The notes beneath the pieces were generated by a model. The model was not told the origin of the DNA, ran no database searches, and saw only the letters and a program-made list of their open reading frames with translations. Below are positions 1 through 7,860 of a stretch of DNA of 64,000 nucleotides, piece by piece. Where the stretch lies: positions 1,387,501-1,451,500 of the forward strand of contig NZ_LMAF01000002.1 of the NCBI RefSeq assembly GCF_001542875.1, read 5' to 3'. The stretch's first letter is position 1. Each line of letters opens with the position of its first letter. The DNA is from Erythrobacter sp. YT30 (lineage in GTDB: Bacteria; Pseudomonadota; Alphaproteobacteria; Sphingomonadales; Sphingomonadaceae). The translations under genes and the position numbers were made by a program.

Positions 1-2
1 AG

Positions 3-581
3 TATCGGCGAAGGGCAGATGATGACCCCAGTCAGCTTCGGATTTCACTTCGTTCTGAAAAGATCCAGATTGCAGGAATGCCATTCGAGATCGAACCGCG
101 TTTTGCAAAACGGCGCCTTGATCAGGTCTGGCTCGTTTCAACCGCTCAATGTAGCAACAATGCCGTTGCGTTGCTTGAAGAACTCTCAGCGGGCCTCGCT
201 ACCAAATATCCGGAAGCCATTTTTGAAGAGGAGTTCAGCCGCGTTGACCTCTCTCGAGCGCACCGCAATTCTCGCAGCAGCGGGCAAAGCGTTCGTTTCT
301 CGCGCATCTATAGTTCACGCGATGTCGCAGTTGTCTTAACCTTCTCATTCTCTTCAGAAAGCCCGCCGCCTTATCCCGGGTCTCGCAATCGTTTTGCTCT
401 CTCGCTCTACCAGATTGCCCGCAGCAACTATCGTCAAAGGTCACAAGACTGCGATGGCACCGGTCACAACAGAATGGGCATAGCGCTCCAATACATGACC
501 CGTAGCTCCTTTGATGCTCGAGCCGCCAAGCTCGCGGAGGAGATCGAGGGCGAAAGAGCTGAGCTCATCGATCAGCTCTAA
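3..581 (+). CDS. Partial hypothetical protein cut by the window edge
   Basis: The frame is open from the first complete codon to the TAA at 579-581, giving about 192 residues with no start in view before the Met at 78. That Met has its only purine-rich stretch (GCAGGA) directly against it, so the gene probably begins outside the window. The C-terminal third reads like a real amphipathic protein (AKLAEEIEGERAELIDQL), while the middle is Arg/Ser rich. It converges on the DUF5681 gene at 596. No family is recognised. The neighbours (DUF5681, ParB-methyltransferase) suggest mobile-element cargo. It could be a non-coding open frame, because composition is the only support. Confidence 0.4.
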   Translation, partial: YRRRADDDPSQLRISLRSEKIQIAGMPFEIEPRFAKRRLDQVWLVSTAQCSNNAVALLEELSAGLATKYPEAIFEEEFSRVDLSRAHRNSRSSGQSVRFSRIYSSRDVAVVLTFSFSSESPPPYPGSRNRFALSLYQIARSNYRQRSQDCDGTGHNRMGIALQYMTRSSFDARAAKLAEEIEGERAELIDQL

Positions 582-595
582 AGGCATCGGCATTC

Positions 596-1012
596 CTAGC
601 AGCTATCTATTGGCCCCTTAGGACACGTATCATAAACTGGCTTCACTTCATTGCCGACAAACTCGACGATTAGTTTGCGAGGGCCATCCTCGCTAAGGTC
701 GGGACGAACATCGTCAATCTCTGACTCCTTGATCAGCTCAAAAAGCCGCAGCATGTCGCGCGGTGACGTTCGAGCCTCATTGAGAAAATTCCTCAGCATC
801 GCCTCGAACCTAGTCATTTGGACCCTTTTGCCATCAATCTTCACCGTTACCTTTTCGTACAATAGCCTCGCCAACATTGCATCAGCATTCTGCCGATGTT
901 TCGACTTTCGCCTGCCGGCTGCAGCCTTGTTCCCTTTCTTGAACTGGTGTTGCTTTGGCGGCTTCTTGTAACCAACCTCATAGTCTGCATCGTCATCCTC
1001 TACTTCATCCAT
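596..1012 (-). CDS. DUF5681 domain-containing protein
   Basis: This is a 138-residue basic protein. Near residues 14-32 it has the DUF5681 signature: GYKKPPKQHQFKKG followed by a GRRKSKHR basic patch. The C-terminal half is helical and acidic. DUF5681 proteins are small, of unknown function, and are often found beside terminase or methyltransferase genes in prophages and integrated elements (family knowledge). I chose the ATG at 1012, where ATGGATGA overlaps the stop of the upstream methyltransferase by 8 bp. This points to translational coupling. The longer frame to 1096 would overlap that gene by about 90 bp and adds only an Arg-rich tail. Confidence 0.75.
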   Translation of the reverse strand: MDEVEDDDADYEVGYKKPPKQHQFKKGNKAAAGRRKSKHRQNADAMLARLLYEKVTVKIDGKRVQMTRFEAMLRNFLNEARTSPRDMLRLFELIKESEIDDVRPDLSEDGPRKLIVEFVGNEVKPVYDTCPKGPIDSC

Positions 1013-2336
1013 TGTCCGCCTCCGTGGTTGCAGCTGGCGAAATCGTTGCGGCCTCCTTTTTCCTGACTCTAAATGGCTCGACACCCGTCGCTTCACGGAA
1101 CCGATGCAAGATGATGTCGCAGTAATGCGGATCGAGCTCGATCAATGCGGCTCGTCGCTTTGTTCTTTGCGCAGCTAGAGCAGTCGTTCCCGATCCTGCG
1201 AATGGATCAAGCACCAGGTCACCTGGATTGGAACAATCAAGGATGGCATCGGCCACCATTTCCAAATTCTTGACGGTCGGATGGAGGCTCAGTGCTTTAG
1301 AGCGTCCTCGCCCGAATGATCCCATCCCTGGATAGGTCCAGACGTTTGAACGATTGCGACCGTGACGGCCAAGTTCGACATTGTTGATGTGCGGCTCGGA
1401 GCCAGATTTGAATACAGCGATGAACTCGTGACGACTGCGGTAGAGCGAGCCCATAGATCCCGTCCCTTTGTCCCAAACGCAGATTGCTTTGAGCTCGTCA
1501 AACTGCTTGTGGCCGACGCTTACCAGCAGATCAATCTGCCGCCAGTCCATGCAAATGAAGTGGATGGCTCCATCCTTTGTCGAAGCGATCGAAAACTGGA
1601 TAAAGCGCTCTAGAAACTCACCAAATGTCTTCCGTGACATCTCTCCGCTTGCTTGCACGAAGTCCTGATGCTGAACTTTCCCTCTGCCAGAAGCAACACC
1701 AGCGATCGGCAAATTGTAGGGCGGGTCGGTAAACACCAGCCCCGCCTTTTCTGAACTAAGCAAGGTTTCGTAGCTCTTTGGGTCAAGCGCATCTCCGCAA
1801 TAAAGTTTGTGTTTGCCGAGTTGCCATAGATCGCCAACTCTGCAGCGCTGCTCTACGTCTGTGGCGAGGAACTCCGCCTCCTCAGTTTCGCTTTCGTCCC
1901 GGCTCTTCTCGATCAGATAGTCGATTTCACCAATCTCAAAACCCGTATCGATTATCTCAATTGCGCCCTCGAGTTCGAGTAAAGCGTTGAACTCGATCGC
2001 CAGCTGCTCTTCATCCCATTTGCCTTGTTCCGCCAGCTTGTTGTCAGCGATGACGAACGCTCGGCGCTCGGCTTCCGTGAGATGATCAATGCACACCACG
2101 GGCAATGTCTTCTCACCGAGCTGCTTGGCTGCCTCTAGTCGACCGTGCCCGCACAGCACCATGCCGTCTCCATCGACGAGGAGCGGCACCAGAAATCCAA
2201 ACTGTCTGATTGAACGGCAGATCTTTGAGATCTGCTCCTTGGGATGCAGCTTCGCGTTATCAGGATTTTCGCGGAGCTCTTCGATCGAGCGATACTCGAC
2301 TTGTAGCTCATTTCTGAGTTTATTTGAGATTGTCAT
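1005..2336 (-). CDS. ParB-domain/DNA methyltransferase fusion (beta-class adenine or N4-cytosine MTase)
   Basis: This 443-residue protein has two parts. Residues ~12-130 are a ParB/Srx-like domain (SIEELRENPDN, then VLCGHGRLEAAKQLG and the ADNKLAEQGKWD segment). Residues ~165-425 are an S-adenosylmethionine DNA methyltransferase. The catalytic DPPY motif (FTDPPYN) comes before the AdoMet-binding motif (LDPFAGSGTTALAA), which is the order of beta-class enzymes such as CcrM. ParB-MTase fusions are typical of phages and integrative elements, where they act as orphan modification enzymes without a restriction partner; none is visible here. The start at 2336 is preceded by GGAAGGTG at good spacing. 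The target sequence cannot be read from the protein. Confidence 0.9.
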   Translation of the reverse strand: MTISNKLRNELQVEYRSIEELRENPDNAKLHPKEQISKICRSIRQFGFLVPLLVDGDGMVLCGHGRLEAAKQLGEKTLPVVCIDHLTEAERRAFVIADNKLAEQGKWDEEQLAIEFNALLELEGAIEIIDTGFEIGEIDYLIEKSRDESETEEAEFLATDVEQRCRVGDLWQLGKHKLYCGDALDPKSYETLLSSEKAGLVFTDPPYNLPIAGVASGRGKVQHQDFVQASGEMSRKTFGEFLERFIQFSIASTKDGAIHFICMDWRQIDLLVSVGHKQFDELKAICVWDKGTGSMGSLYRSRHEFIAVFKSGSEPHINNVELGRHGRNRSNVWTYPGMGSFGRGRSKALSLHPTVKNLEMVADAILDCSNPGDLVLDPFAGSGTTALAAQRTKRRAALIELDPHYCDIILHRFREATGVEPFRVRKKEAATISPAATTEADNG

Positions 2337-2709
2337 TTTTCACCTTCCAGATGCTTGAAAAAGGTGATTCTGAACCGAACGAAATTCGTCCGTAAGGCTG
2401 AAGTAAGAAATTCAATTTCCGGCTAGTTTGATAGGGTTTGCTCAATTGCCGTTTACGTTGGGAGAATTCCCGTCGAGCAAAGGAAAAATTCCCGTTCTGA
2501 GATTTCGGAAGCATCCCGATTGAGGTGGTAAGAGACTGCAATTACGCGATAAAAGCGAACGTCTGGTTCTCTTGACAGACTCAAACTAGGCCAAAAATCC
2601 CGTTCAAACGGGACTTAGTTCCCGTAGACGGGTTAGAGGTGGACTGGGCCATTCACCATCCGTTTCCTCTTAAAGCAACGCGACAATTGGTAGCCGGGCT
2701 GGCTTTGGC
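2337..2709. promoter_or_regulatory. Non-coding boundary region with repeated ACGGGA motifs upstream of the ParB-methyltransferase
   Basis: This 373-bp stretch holds no convincing gene and is visibly less GC-rich than its surroundings. Read on the minus strand it contains four ACGGGA motifs (plus-strand TCCCGT at 2468-2473, 2490-2495, 2598-2603 and 2620-2625). Two of these are embedded in small dyads (CCCGTTCAAACGGG and CCCGTAGACGGG). The layout suggests operator or iteron-like sites controlling the divergent mobile-element gene. It also marks the junction between element and chromosome, but no tRNA or clear attachment repeat was found. Confidence 0.4.
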
Positions 2710-4119
2710 TCAGCTTCCCGATTGGGGGCTGGCGTCTGCGTTCGTCTCTTGCTTGACGCCGCCTTGAGATACGACCCATTCATTGATCGCTTCTGCCGCC
2801 ACCTGGGCGCCTTCGGGGCTGAAATGCGCATCGGGCGCATAAAGCGCTGTCGGATCTTCGGACCTCGCGAATATGTCGGTTAGGTCGATCACTTCAATCC
2901 CGTTTGCCTCGGCTGCGGCCAGCACGTCGCCGCGCAATTGATCGTAGACGAAGGACTTGTTGAGCAAGCCGCGATACCGCACGTCCTGCGGGATATAGAC
3001 AAGCGCGAACTTGCCGCCCCATTGCTCGGTCAACTCTTTCGAGCGCGCAAGTATATCGCTGTAAATCGGTTGCTTTTTGGATACTCGCGGGTAATCGAGA
3101 CCCAGCACGCTCCACACTTCATTGAGCGCGATGACATTGCGCAGGAATGAGGATTTGGTGAGCACATTGGTGGGTGAGACTTGCCGGCTCCACCAATCCT
3201 GAAACAGCGTATCGATCGCTGCCTTTTGATCTTCGGTCAGCTCTGGCTCACCGAAATCAACGTCTTCCTCAAGCGCAGGCATGAGCCATTCCATCTGCGT
3301 TTCGCGCTCAAGGTTCTGCCAATCATTACCCTCGAAAAATGCCATCACGACATAGTCGGGTTCATAATGCGATGCGTACCGGCCAAGGATGGCAAGTTCG
3401 AGCAAAGGGCCGCCTGAGCGAATGCCGAAGCTGACAGAGCGGGGCTGGAGCGTGCGCATGCGATCAAGCAGCGTGTCGCCTTCGAATTGGCAGTGCCCCT
3501 CGACAAAGGAGTCTCCGATGATCGCGAGGTCGATTGTGTCCTCATAGATCGTGTCGGGATTGTTAAAACCGTACCGGTCGGCGGTGTAGTAGACAGGAGC
3601 GCCCTCATTGGCGCACAGCAGAACTTCCTGATTGGGCGCGCCTGCAAGGACCGACTGATCGAGCGCCTTGATATCGAGGTCGGATTGAATCTGTTTGCTG
3701 CTGAACATGGGCGGCAGGTTCGATTGGCCTCGAACGGCTGCGTCTTCCGCGCCGCCTTCGGGTGCGAGCATCCCGACCATGTTGAAGATCGCGAACAGCA
3801 GGCGGGCGTTCAAAATGATCTCGATGATCAGGAGCGCGAACAAGGCGGCCGCCGAAATCAAACCGACATTGGCAGCGCGAGGTGGCGACAATTTGCGGCC
3901 AGCGTAGATCAGCAGCCCGGCAATCGCCAAAGGGGCGCCGATATAGCGAAGAAAGCGCGGCACATCGGCCCCGTATTCAGAGAAATTGAGCGCGGCATAT
4001 CCCGCTATCAGTATGAAATAGCTCGCCGGAATGAGGCACAGCAGCATGGCAAGCGCGCGGCTGATGGGCCGTTTTGTATTGTCAGTTCCCTGCGCTTCAG
4101 GGGAGAGGGTTTGTGTCAT
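2710..4119 (-). CDS. Membrane-anchored SGNH/GDSL-hydrolase-like protein
   Basis: This 469-residue protein has three N-terminal hydrophobic segments (about residues 20-43, 57-75 and 84-115) followed by a large extracytoplasmic domain. That domain has an SGNH block I (AIIGDSFVEG) and a C-terminal block V (DAHFSPEGA, Asp-x-x-His). The family includes acyl or O-acetyl esterases and transferases acting on glycans. The start at 4119 (MTQTL) shares one base with the stop of the upstream carbamoyltransferase, so the two are almost certainly coupled. The longer frame reaching 4191 would run into that gene. With SxtJ, DUF5989 and the carbamoyltransferase it forms a cassette that probably modifies an exported sugar or lipid. 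The substrate is unknown. Confidence 0.75.
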   Translation of the reverse strand: MTQTLSPEAQGTDNTKRPISRALAMLLCLIPASYFILIAGYAALNFSEYGADVPRFLRYIGAPLAIAGLLIYAGRKLSPPRAANVGLISAAALFALLIIEIILNARLLFAIFNMVGMLAPEGGAEDAAVRGQSNLPPMFSSKQIQSDLDIKALDQSVLAGAPNQEVLLCANEGAPVYYTADRYGFNNPDTIYEDTIDLAIIGDSFVEGHCQFEGDTLLDRMRTLQPRSVSFGIRSGGPLLELAILGRYASHYEPDYVVMAFFEGNDWQNLERETQMEWLMPALEEDVDFGEPELTEDQKAAIDTLFQDWWSRQVSPTNVLTKSSFLRNVIALNEVWSVLGLDYPRVSKKQPIYSDILARSKELTEQWGGKFALVYIPQDVRYRGLLNKSFVYDQLRGDVLAAAEANGIEVIDLTDIFARSEDPTALYAPDAHFSPEGAQVAAEAINEWVVSQGGVKQETNADASPQSGS

Positions 4120-5957
4120 CAATCCAGCTCGAACATGTCGGTGTAGTCCTCGGCGAGCTTTGGATCCTGTTGATCCTTGTAAAGCACGCAATTGCCGATC
4201 GTCAGCACATCAAGGCCCGTGCCCATGAAGCAGCGAAATGCGTCCTCGGGTGTGCAGACGATGGGTTCACCGCGCACGTTAAAGCTGGTGTTGATCAGCA
4301 CGGGGCACCCGGTGCGCTCTTCAAAGGCGGATAGCAGCTCCCAGTATTTGGGATTGGTGTCCTGGTGCACTGTCTGGATGCGCGCGGAATAATCGACATG
4401 GGTGATGGCGGGGATCGAAGATCGCGCGACATTCAATTTGTCGATACCGAACAGCTGCTGCTCTTCCTCGGTCATTTCGCGGCGCGTTTCTTCTGCTACA
4501 TCGCCGACAATCAGCATGTACGGGCTGTCACGGTCATGATCGAACCATTGCGATACGTTCTCGCGTTTGACGGACGGGGCAAAGGGGCGGAAGCTCTCGC
4601 GGAATTTCACTTTGAGGTTCAGCGTTTTCTGCATGGTCGGTGATCGCGGATCGCCGAGGATGGACCGTCCGCCCAAGGCGCGCGGGCCAAATTCCATACG
4701 GCCCTGCATCCAGCCAATGGCTTTGCCGTCGGCGAGCGCATCGGCGGTTTTGGCGATCATGTCTGCATCGCTGACAGTCTCGAACTTTGCGCCCATGGCG
4801 GTGAGGCGCGCCTCGATTTCGTCCTGCTCGAACACGGGGCCGAGGTAGGAGCCCTTCATCGTGTCTTTGCCGGCGATAGGTGTCGCCCGGTCTTGCCCAA
4901 GGAATTGGTGCCAGGCGGCGATCGCTGCTCCCAACGCTCCACCCGCATCGCCAGCGGCTGGCTGAATCCAGATGTCGTCAAAGATGTTTTCGCGGAGCAA
5001 TTTGCCGTTCGCGACGCAATTGAGCGCAACGCCGCCTGCAAGGCACAGATTGCGCTCGCCTGTTTCCTTGCGGATCGAGCGGGCAAGCTTGATGACGATT
5101 TCCTCGGTCACTTTCTGGACAGAGGCAGCGAGGTCCATTTCGCGCTGCGTCAATTCCTGTTCGGGTTTGCGCGGCGGCCCATCGAACAATCTGTCGAACG
5201 CCTTCGACGTCATCGTCAGACCCGAGACATAGTTGAAGTACTTCTGGTTGAGCTGGAAGGTCCCATCAGCCTTCACATCGATCAGGTGATCAAAGATTTT
5301 CTGGGTGTATTTGGGCTCACCATAAGGCGCGAGGCCCATCACCTTGTATTCGCCCGAATTGACCTTGAAACCGGTGTAATAGGTGAAAGCGGAATAGAGC
5401 AGGCCCAGCGAATGCGGGAAGTGCAATTCCTTCGTGATTTCAAGGCTGTTGCCGCGCCCCTGACCCAGCGAAGTGGTGCACCATTCGCCAACGCCATCCA
5501 TCGTCAGAACGGCAGCGCTTTCGAAAGGAGACGGGAAGAAGGCGCTTGCGGCGTGCGACTGGTGATGCTCGGTGAAGAGCAGCGAGCCCTCCCACGATTT
5601 TGTGCCTGCAATCTTGCCCAGTTCCTCGCGCAGCAGGCGCTTTTGAAACAGCTTGTCCTTGATCCACAGCGGGATCGCCATGCGGAACGAATTGAAGCCG
5701 GTTGGAACCGTAGCGAAATAGGATTCCAGCAGCCGTTCAAACTTCAGGAACGGCTTTTCGTAAAACACCACATGGTCAACGCCGTCGACCCCGCACCCCG
5801 CCTCTGAAAGGCAGTACTCGATTGCCTTGGTTGGAAAACGCGGATCGTGCTTTCGCCGCGTAAACCGCTCTTCCTGAGCGGCAGCCACGATCCTGCCGTC
5901 TTCGACCAACGCAGCCGCGCTGTCATGATAGAACGCTGATACCCCCAGAATGCGCAT
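4119..5957 (-). CDS. NodU/CmcH-family carbamoyltransferase
   Basis: The protein has 612 residues, the normal size for this family. It opens with the conserved block LGVSAFYHDSAAALVEDG. The His-rich site EHHQSHAASAFF is near residue 130, followed by the ATP-binding TMDGVGEW region. The C-terminal Carbam_trans_C domain carries GRMEFGPRALGGRSIL. Family members use carbamoyl phosphate and ATP, through carbamoyl adenylate, to carbamoylate a hydroxyl on a sugar, antibiotic or toxin (NodU, CmcH, TobZ, SxtI). It lies 15 bp downstream of the DUF5989 gene and overlaps the SGNH gene by one base. The acceptor molecule cannot be predicted from sequence. Confidence 0.92.
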   Translation of the reverse strand: MRILGVSAFYHDSAAALVEDGRIVAAAQEERFTRRKHDPRFPTKAIEYCLSEAGCGVDGVDHVVFYEKPFLKFERLLESYFATVPTGFNSFRMAIPLWIKDKLFQKRLLREELGKIAGTKSWEGSLLFTEHHQSHAASAFFPSPFESAAVLTMDGVGEWCTTSLGQGRGNSLEITKELHFPHSLGLLYSAFTYYTGFKVNSGEYKVMGLAPYGEPKYTQKIFDHLIDVKADGTFQLNQKYFNYVSGLTMTSKAFDRLFDGPPRKPEQELTQREMDLAASVQKVTEEIVIKLARSIRKETGERNLCLAGGVALNCVANGKLLRENIFDDIWIQPAAGDAGGALGAAIAAWHQFLGQDRATPIAGKDTMKGSYLGPVFEQDEIEARLTAMGAKFETVSDADMIAKTADALADGKAIGWMQGRMEFGPRALGGRSILGDPRSPTMQKTLNLKVKFRESFRPFAPSVKRENVSQWFDHDRDSPYMLIVGDVAEETRREMTEEEQQLFGIDKLNVARSSIPAITHVDYSARIQTVHQDTNPKYWELLSAFEERTGCPVLINTSFNVRGEPIVCTPEDAFRCFMGTGLDVLTIGNCVLYKDQQDPKLAEDYTDMFELD

Positions 5958-5972
5958 GATCTGTGCCGCGGA

Positions 5973-6122
5973 TCAGAATATGCTGTAGATGAACGGGGCG
6001 ACAGCTGTGCCCTGTGTCAGCACGATCAAGGCGCCAAACAGCAACATGATCAACAGGATCGGCGCCATCCAAAGCTTTTTGCGCGCTTTCAAAAAGACAA
6101 ACAGTTCCTTCAGCAGCTCCAT
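5973..6122 (-). CDS. DUF5989 small membrane protein
   Basis: This is a 49-residue protein of the type easily missed by gene finders. It reads MELLKELFVFLKARKKLW, then one hydrophobic helix (about residues 19-36), then a TQGTAVAPFIYSIF tail. This is the characteristic DUF5989 layout: a short amphipathic N-terminus with a basic KARKK patch, a transmembrane helix and a conserved AP-F-IY end. AGAGGAC sits about 8 nt upstream of the ATG. It lies between the SxtJ gene (25 bp upstream) and the carbamoyltransferase (15 bp downstream), the arrangement in which such proteins are usually found. It may anchor or chaperone the carbamoyltransferase at the membrane (inference). Confidence 0.85.
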   Translation of the reverse strand: MELLKELFVFLKARKKLWMAPILLIMLLFGALIVLTQGTAVAPFIYSIF

Positions 6123-6147
6123 GGCTGTGTCCTCTCTACGTCAACCT

Positions 6148-6600
6148 TCAGAATTGGTTGGTCATTGTTTCGGGTTCGGGCCCGGCGGGATCCCGCTCGA
6201 CCCAGAATGATTGCGCGTCCGGCTGCGGCCTTTGGCGCAGGGCATCGCGGCGGAAGACCTTCATGATCAGCCCGATGGGGACGAACAACACGAAATACAT
6301 GATCCCCATGATGATCGGATTGACGATCATGGCGAGGAGCAGACCAAACTTGGTCCATACCTTGTTGAGCGGGGACAAGACTTTCGGGGCGACAATGCCG
6401 AACAAAACAAGCAATGTGCCGGGCGCTGCCACAGCTATGGTGCTGGTCTGGCCCGCATCAAAGAACCACAGCCTGACAAAAGCGATCGCGAGAAGAATGA
6501 CGCCGACCGTCAGGCCAAAGGCCCTGTCGGACGAGGTCTTTATCTCGTGATAGTCCTCAAATGCTTCGTGTCTGTTGCCAGCCATCTTGTTCCAGCCCAT
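6148..6600 (-). CDS. SxtJ-family membrane protein
   Basis: This is a 150-residue protein with an N-terminal cytoplasmic stretch (HEIKTSSDRAFGLTVGVI), two hydrophobic segments between about residues 27 and 68, and a longer membrane region near residues 85-110 (FGLLLAMIVNPIIMGIMYFV) ending in a polar tail. SxtJ is named from the saxitoxin cluster, where it accompanies the carbamoyltransferase SxtI; its biochemical role is unknown. This is the first gene of the four-gene minus-strand operon. An in-frame ATG at 6585 is an equally good start, as neither is preceded by a clearly spaced ribosome-binding site. A perfect GTGTTAACAC palindrome at 6618-6627, just upstream, could be an operator. Confidence 0.8.
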   Translation of the reverse strand: MGWNKMAGNRHEAFEDYHEIKTSSDRAFGLTVGVILLAIAFVRLWFFDAGQTSTIAVAAPGTLLVLFGIVAPKVLSPLNKVWTKFGLLLAMIVNPIIMGIMYFVLFVPIGLIMKVFRRDALRQRPQPDAQSFWVERDPAGPEPETMTNQF

Positions 6601-6762
6601 CCCCTATTTGTAACAAGGTGTTAACACAGGAGCGGGCCGAACGGCGAAAGCCATATCGTATAGAAATCGACAAAATCGATATACCGCAAAAGTATAGCGG
6701 CGCATTGCAAGCAAAATGATCCGGACCTCTAAGTCCGGCACTAAGTAAGGCTGCTCGCGGGT

Positions 6763-7446
6763 CTAGAAATTCATAAAGACATTGACGTTGGCAACGTGAT
6801 CCATCCGATCTTCGCCATCGCGAAAAACGGTTTGATTGAGGTATCCGGGCACAGCCTGCACGCCTTTGGCAATCGGGATCGAAACCCCCACAAAGTTACG
6901 CCAAACGCTCAATCCGCCGCGCTGAAATTCGGTTTCGTTGAGCTCAATAAACGGCTCGGTGTAGGCGACGAATTGGTTGTTTTCGCTGATCGGGACGCGC
7001 AGCTGCACAAAGTTGCGAAAGCGCCATGACGTGCCATCGCCTTCTTCGAAAGTGCGCTGTTCAAGCCGGGTGCGCGAATCGAGCGTCACCCCGTCCTTGT
7101 CGAGCAGTCGGACGTTCAGCTCCTGATAGAAACGGTGTTCATTGATTTCGACTGGCCCCACCGGATCAGTCAGGATGTAAGCGTAACCTCCGCCGATATT
7201 CACGTCTTTGCTGATGCGGTATCCAACCATTGAGCGCAAAAGCAATTGGCCCAGCCTATCGGCATCGTTGGTAAAACGCTCCTGCGCTTCGCCGCGAATG
7301 TACCAGTCGCTGTCTTCGCCCAGATCAATCACAACGAACTGGCCGGTCCACACGTTGAAATCATCTTCTGTCGCTGCGGCAGGCTGCGCGATCAGGACGG
7401 TGGAAAGCGCTGAAAGCGCGATGGCGGAGCGGCGTGCAACGATCAT
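6763..7446 (-). CDS. DUF2490 outer-membrane beta-barrel-like protein
   Basis: This is a 227-residue exported protein. The chosen start at 7446 gives a signal peptide (MIVARRSAIALSALSTVLIAQPAAA, written here only as a pattern: basic start, hydrophobic core, AxA site). The mature part has alternating aromatic strands (DFNVWTGQFVVIDLG, WYIRGEAQERF, YQELNVRL) and ends in a terminal Phe, as outer-membrane barrels do. DUF2490 proteins are of unknown function. The longer frame to 7557 would run through the hairpin at 7481-7517, so it is rejected. A CCGGAC/GTCCGG hairpin at 6721-6738 lies downstream. Confidence 0.8.
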   Translation of the reverse strand: MIVARRSAIALSALSTVLIAQPAAATEDDFNVWTGQFVVIDLGEDSDWYIRGEAQERFTNDADRLGQLLLRSMVGYRISKDVNIGGGYAYILTDPVGPVEINEHRFYQELNVRLLDKDGVTLDSRTRLEQRTFEEGDGTSWRFRNFVQLRVPISENNQFVAYTEPFIELNETEFQRGGLSVWRNFVGVSIPIAKGVQAVPGYLNQTVFRDGEDRMDHVANVNVFMNF

Positions 7447-7480
7447 GAGTATTCTCGCGATTGGAAAAGGGAAAAACAAA

Positions 7481-7517
7481 TGCAGCCGCTCCCCAAAAGA
7501 AGAGAGAAGCGGCTGCA
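7481..7517 (-). terminator. Rho-independent terminator after the 64-residue ORF
   Basis: There is a perfect 10-bp stem, TGCAGCCGCT at 7481-7490 and AGCGGCTGCA at 7508-7517. Read on the minus strand it is followed by a T-rich run (TTTGTTTTTCCCTTTT). It ends transcription arriving from the small ORF at 7529-7723 or from the genes upstream of it, before the DUF2490 gene. Confidence 0.75.
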
Positions 7518-7528
7518 ACAAGGGTCTG

Positions 7529-7723
7529 TTAAAAAAGGTTATTCTGGCCTGCGCCAAGTTTGTCCGAAAGGTCTGCAGTCATGTCGTAAGATTCTCCATT
7601 CGACATAACGCTAGCAGCGTCTCCTTTGATCCCGGCAGGATCAGCGCTGTTCTGCGCGCTCGCAGATCGTGCGTTTGGGAGAACGCGCGGAGCTGCAAGC
7701 AGCGCGCCTTTCAAATTGAGCAT
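7529..7723 (-). CDS. Possible small secreted peptide, 64 residues
   Basis: This small open frame lies between two strong hairpins (7481-7517 and 7763-7794), so it may have its own transcript. It starts MLNLKGALLAAP, continues through a short Ala/Ser-rich segment ending SASAQN that could be a weak signal peptide, and ends DKLGAGQNNLF. No family is recognised and the ribosome-binding site is poor. An in-frame Met at 7774 would start inside the upstream terminator hairpin. It could be non-coding. Support comes from position and coding-like codon use only. Confidence 0.35.
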   Translation of the reverse strand: MLNLKGALLAAPRVLPNARSASAQNSADPAGIKGDAASVMSNGESYDMTADLSDKLGAGQNNLF

Positions 7724-7762
7724 GACGTACTCGTGGTTTCCAGGAGAAGTGAGAAAATATTG

Positions 7763-7841
7763 GGCGGGCGACACCGGGTCAGATGTCGCCCGCCAAAAGC
7801 GCCTATGACAGGGGGGGGAGGGGCTGATTCTTAGGCGCTTT
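7763..7841 (-). ncRNA. Two back-to-back hairpins, the first with a C-rich loop: 3' UTR or candidate 3'-derived small RNA
   Basis: Read on the minus strand downstream of the NTF2-like gene, there is a 10-bp stem (AAAGCGCCTA/TAGGCGCTTT, plus-strand 7796-7805 and 7832-7841). Its loop contains CCCCTCCCCCCCCTGTC. It is immediately followed by an 11-bp perfect GC-rich stem (7763-7773 with 7784-7794) and the U-rich run CAATATTTTCTC, which looks like a terminator. The loop motif is nearly the same as one at 47487-47534 between ahpC and ahpF. Whether it is a stable small RNA or only an mRNA 3' end is not shown by the sequence. Confidence 0.5.
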
Positions 7842-7860
7842 CTTTCTCAGTCAGTCTTGA

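Noticed and set aside
2320-2541. 73-codon minus-strand frame upstream of the ParB-methyltransferase
   Set aside because: It overlaps the methyltransferase start, covers two of the ACGGGA motifs, has no ribosome-binding site and no recognisable sequence. Better explained as promoter DNA.
4893-5807. 304-codon plus-strand frame antisense to the carbamoyltransferase
   Set aside because: It lies completely within a full-length, motif-complete gene on the minus strand and shows no domain or start signal of its own.
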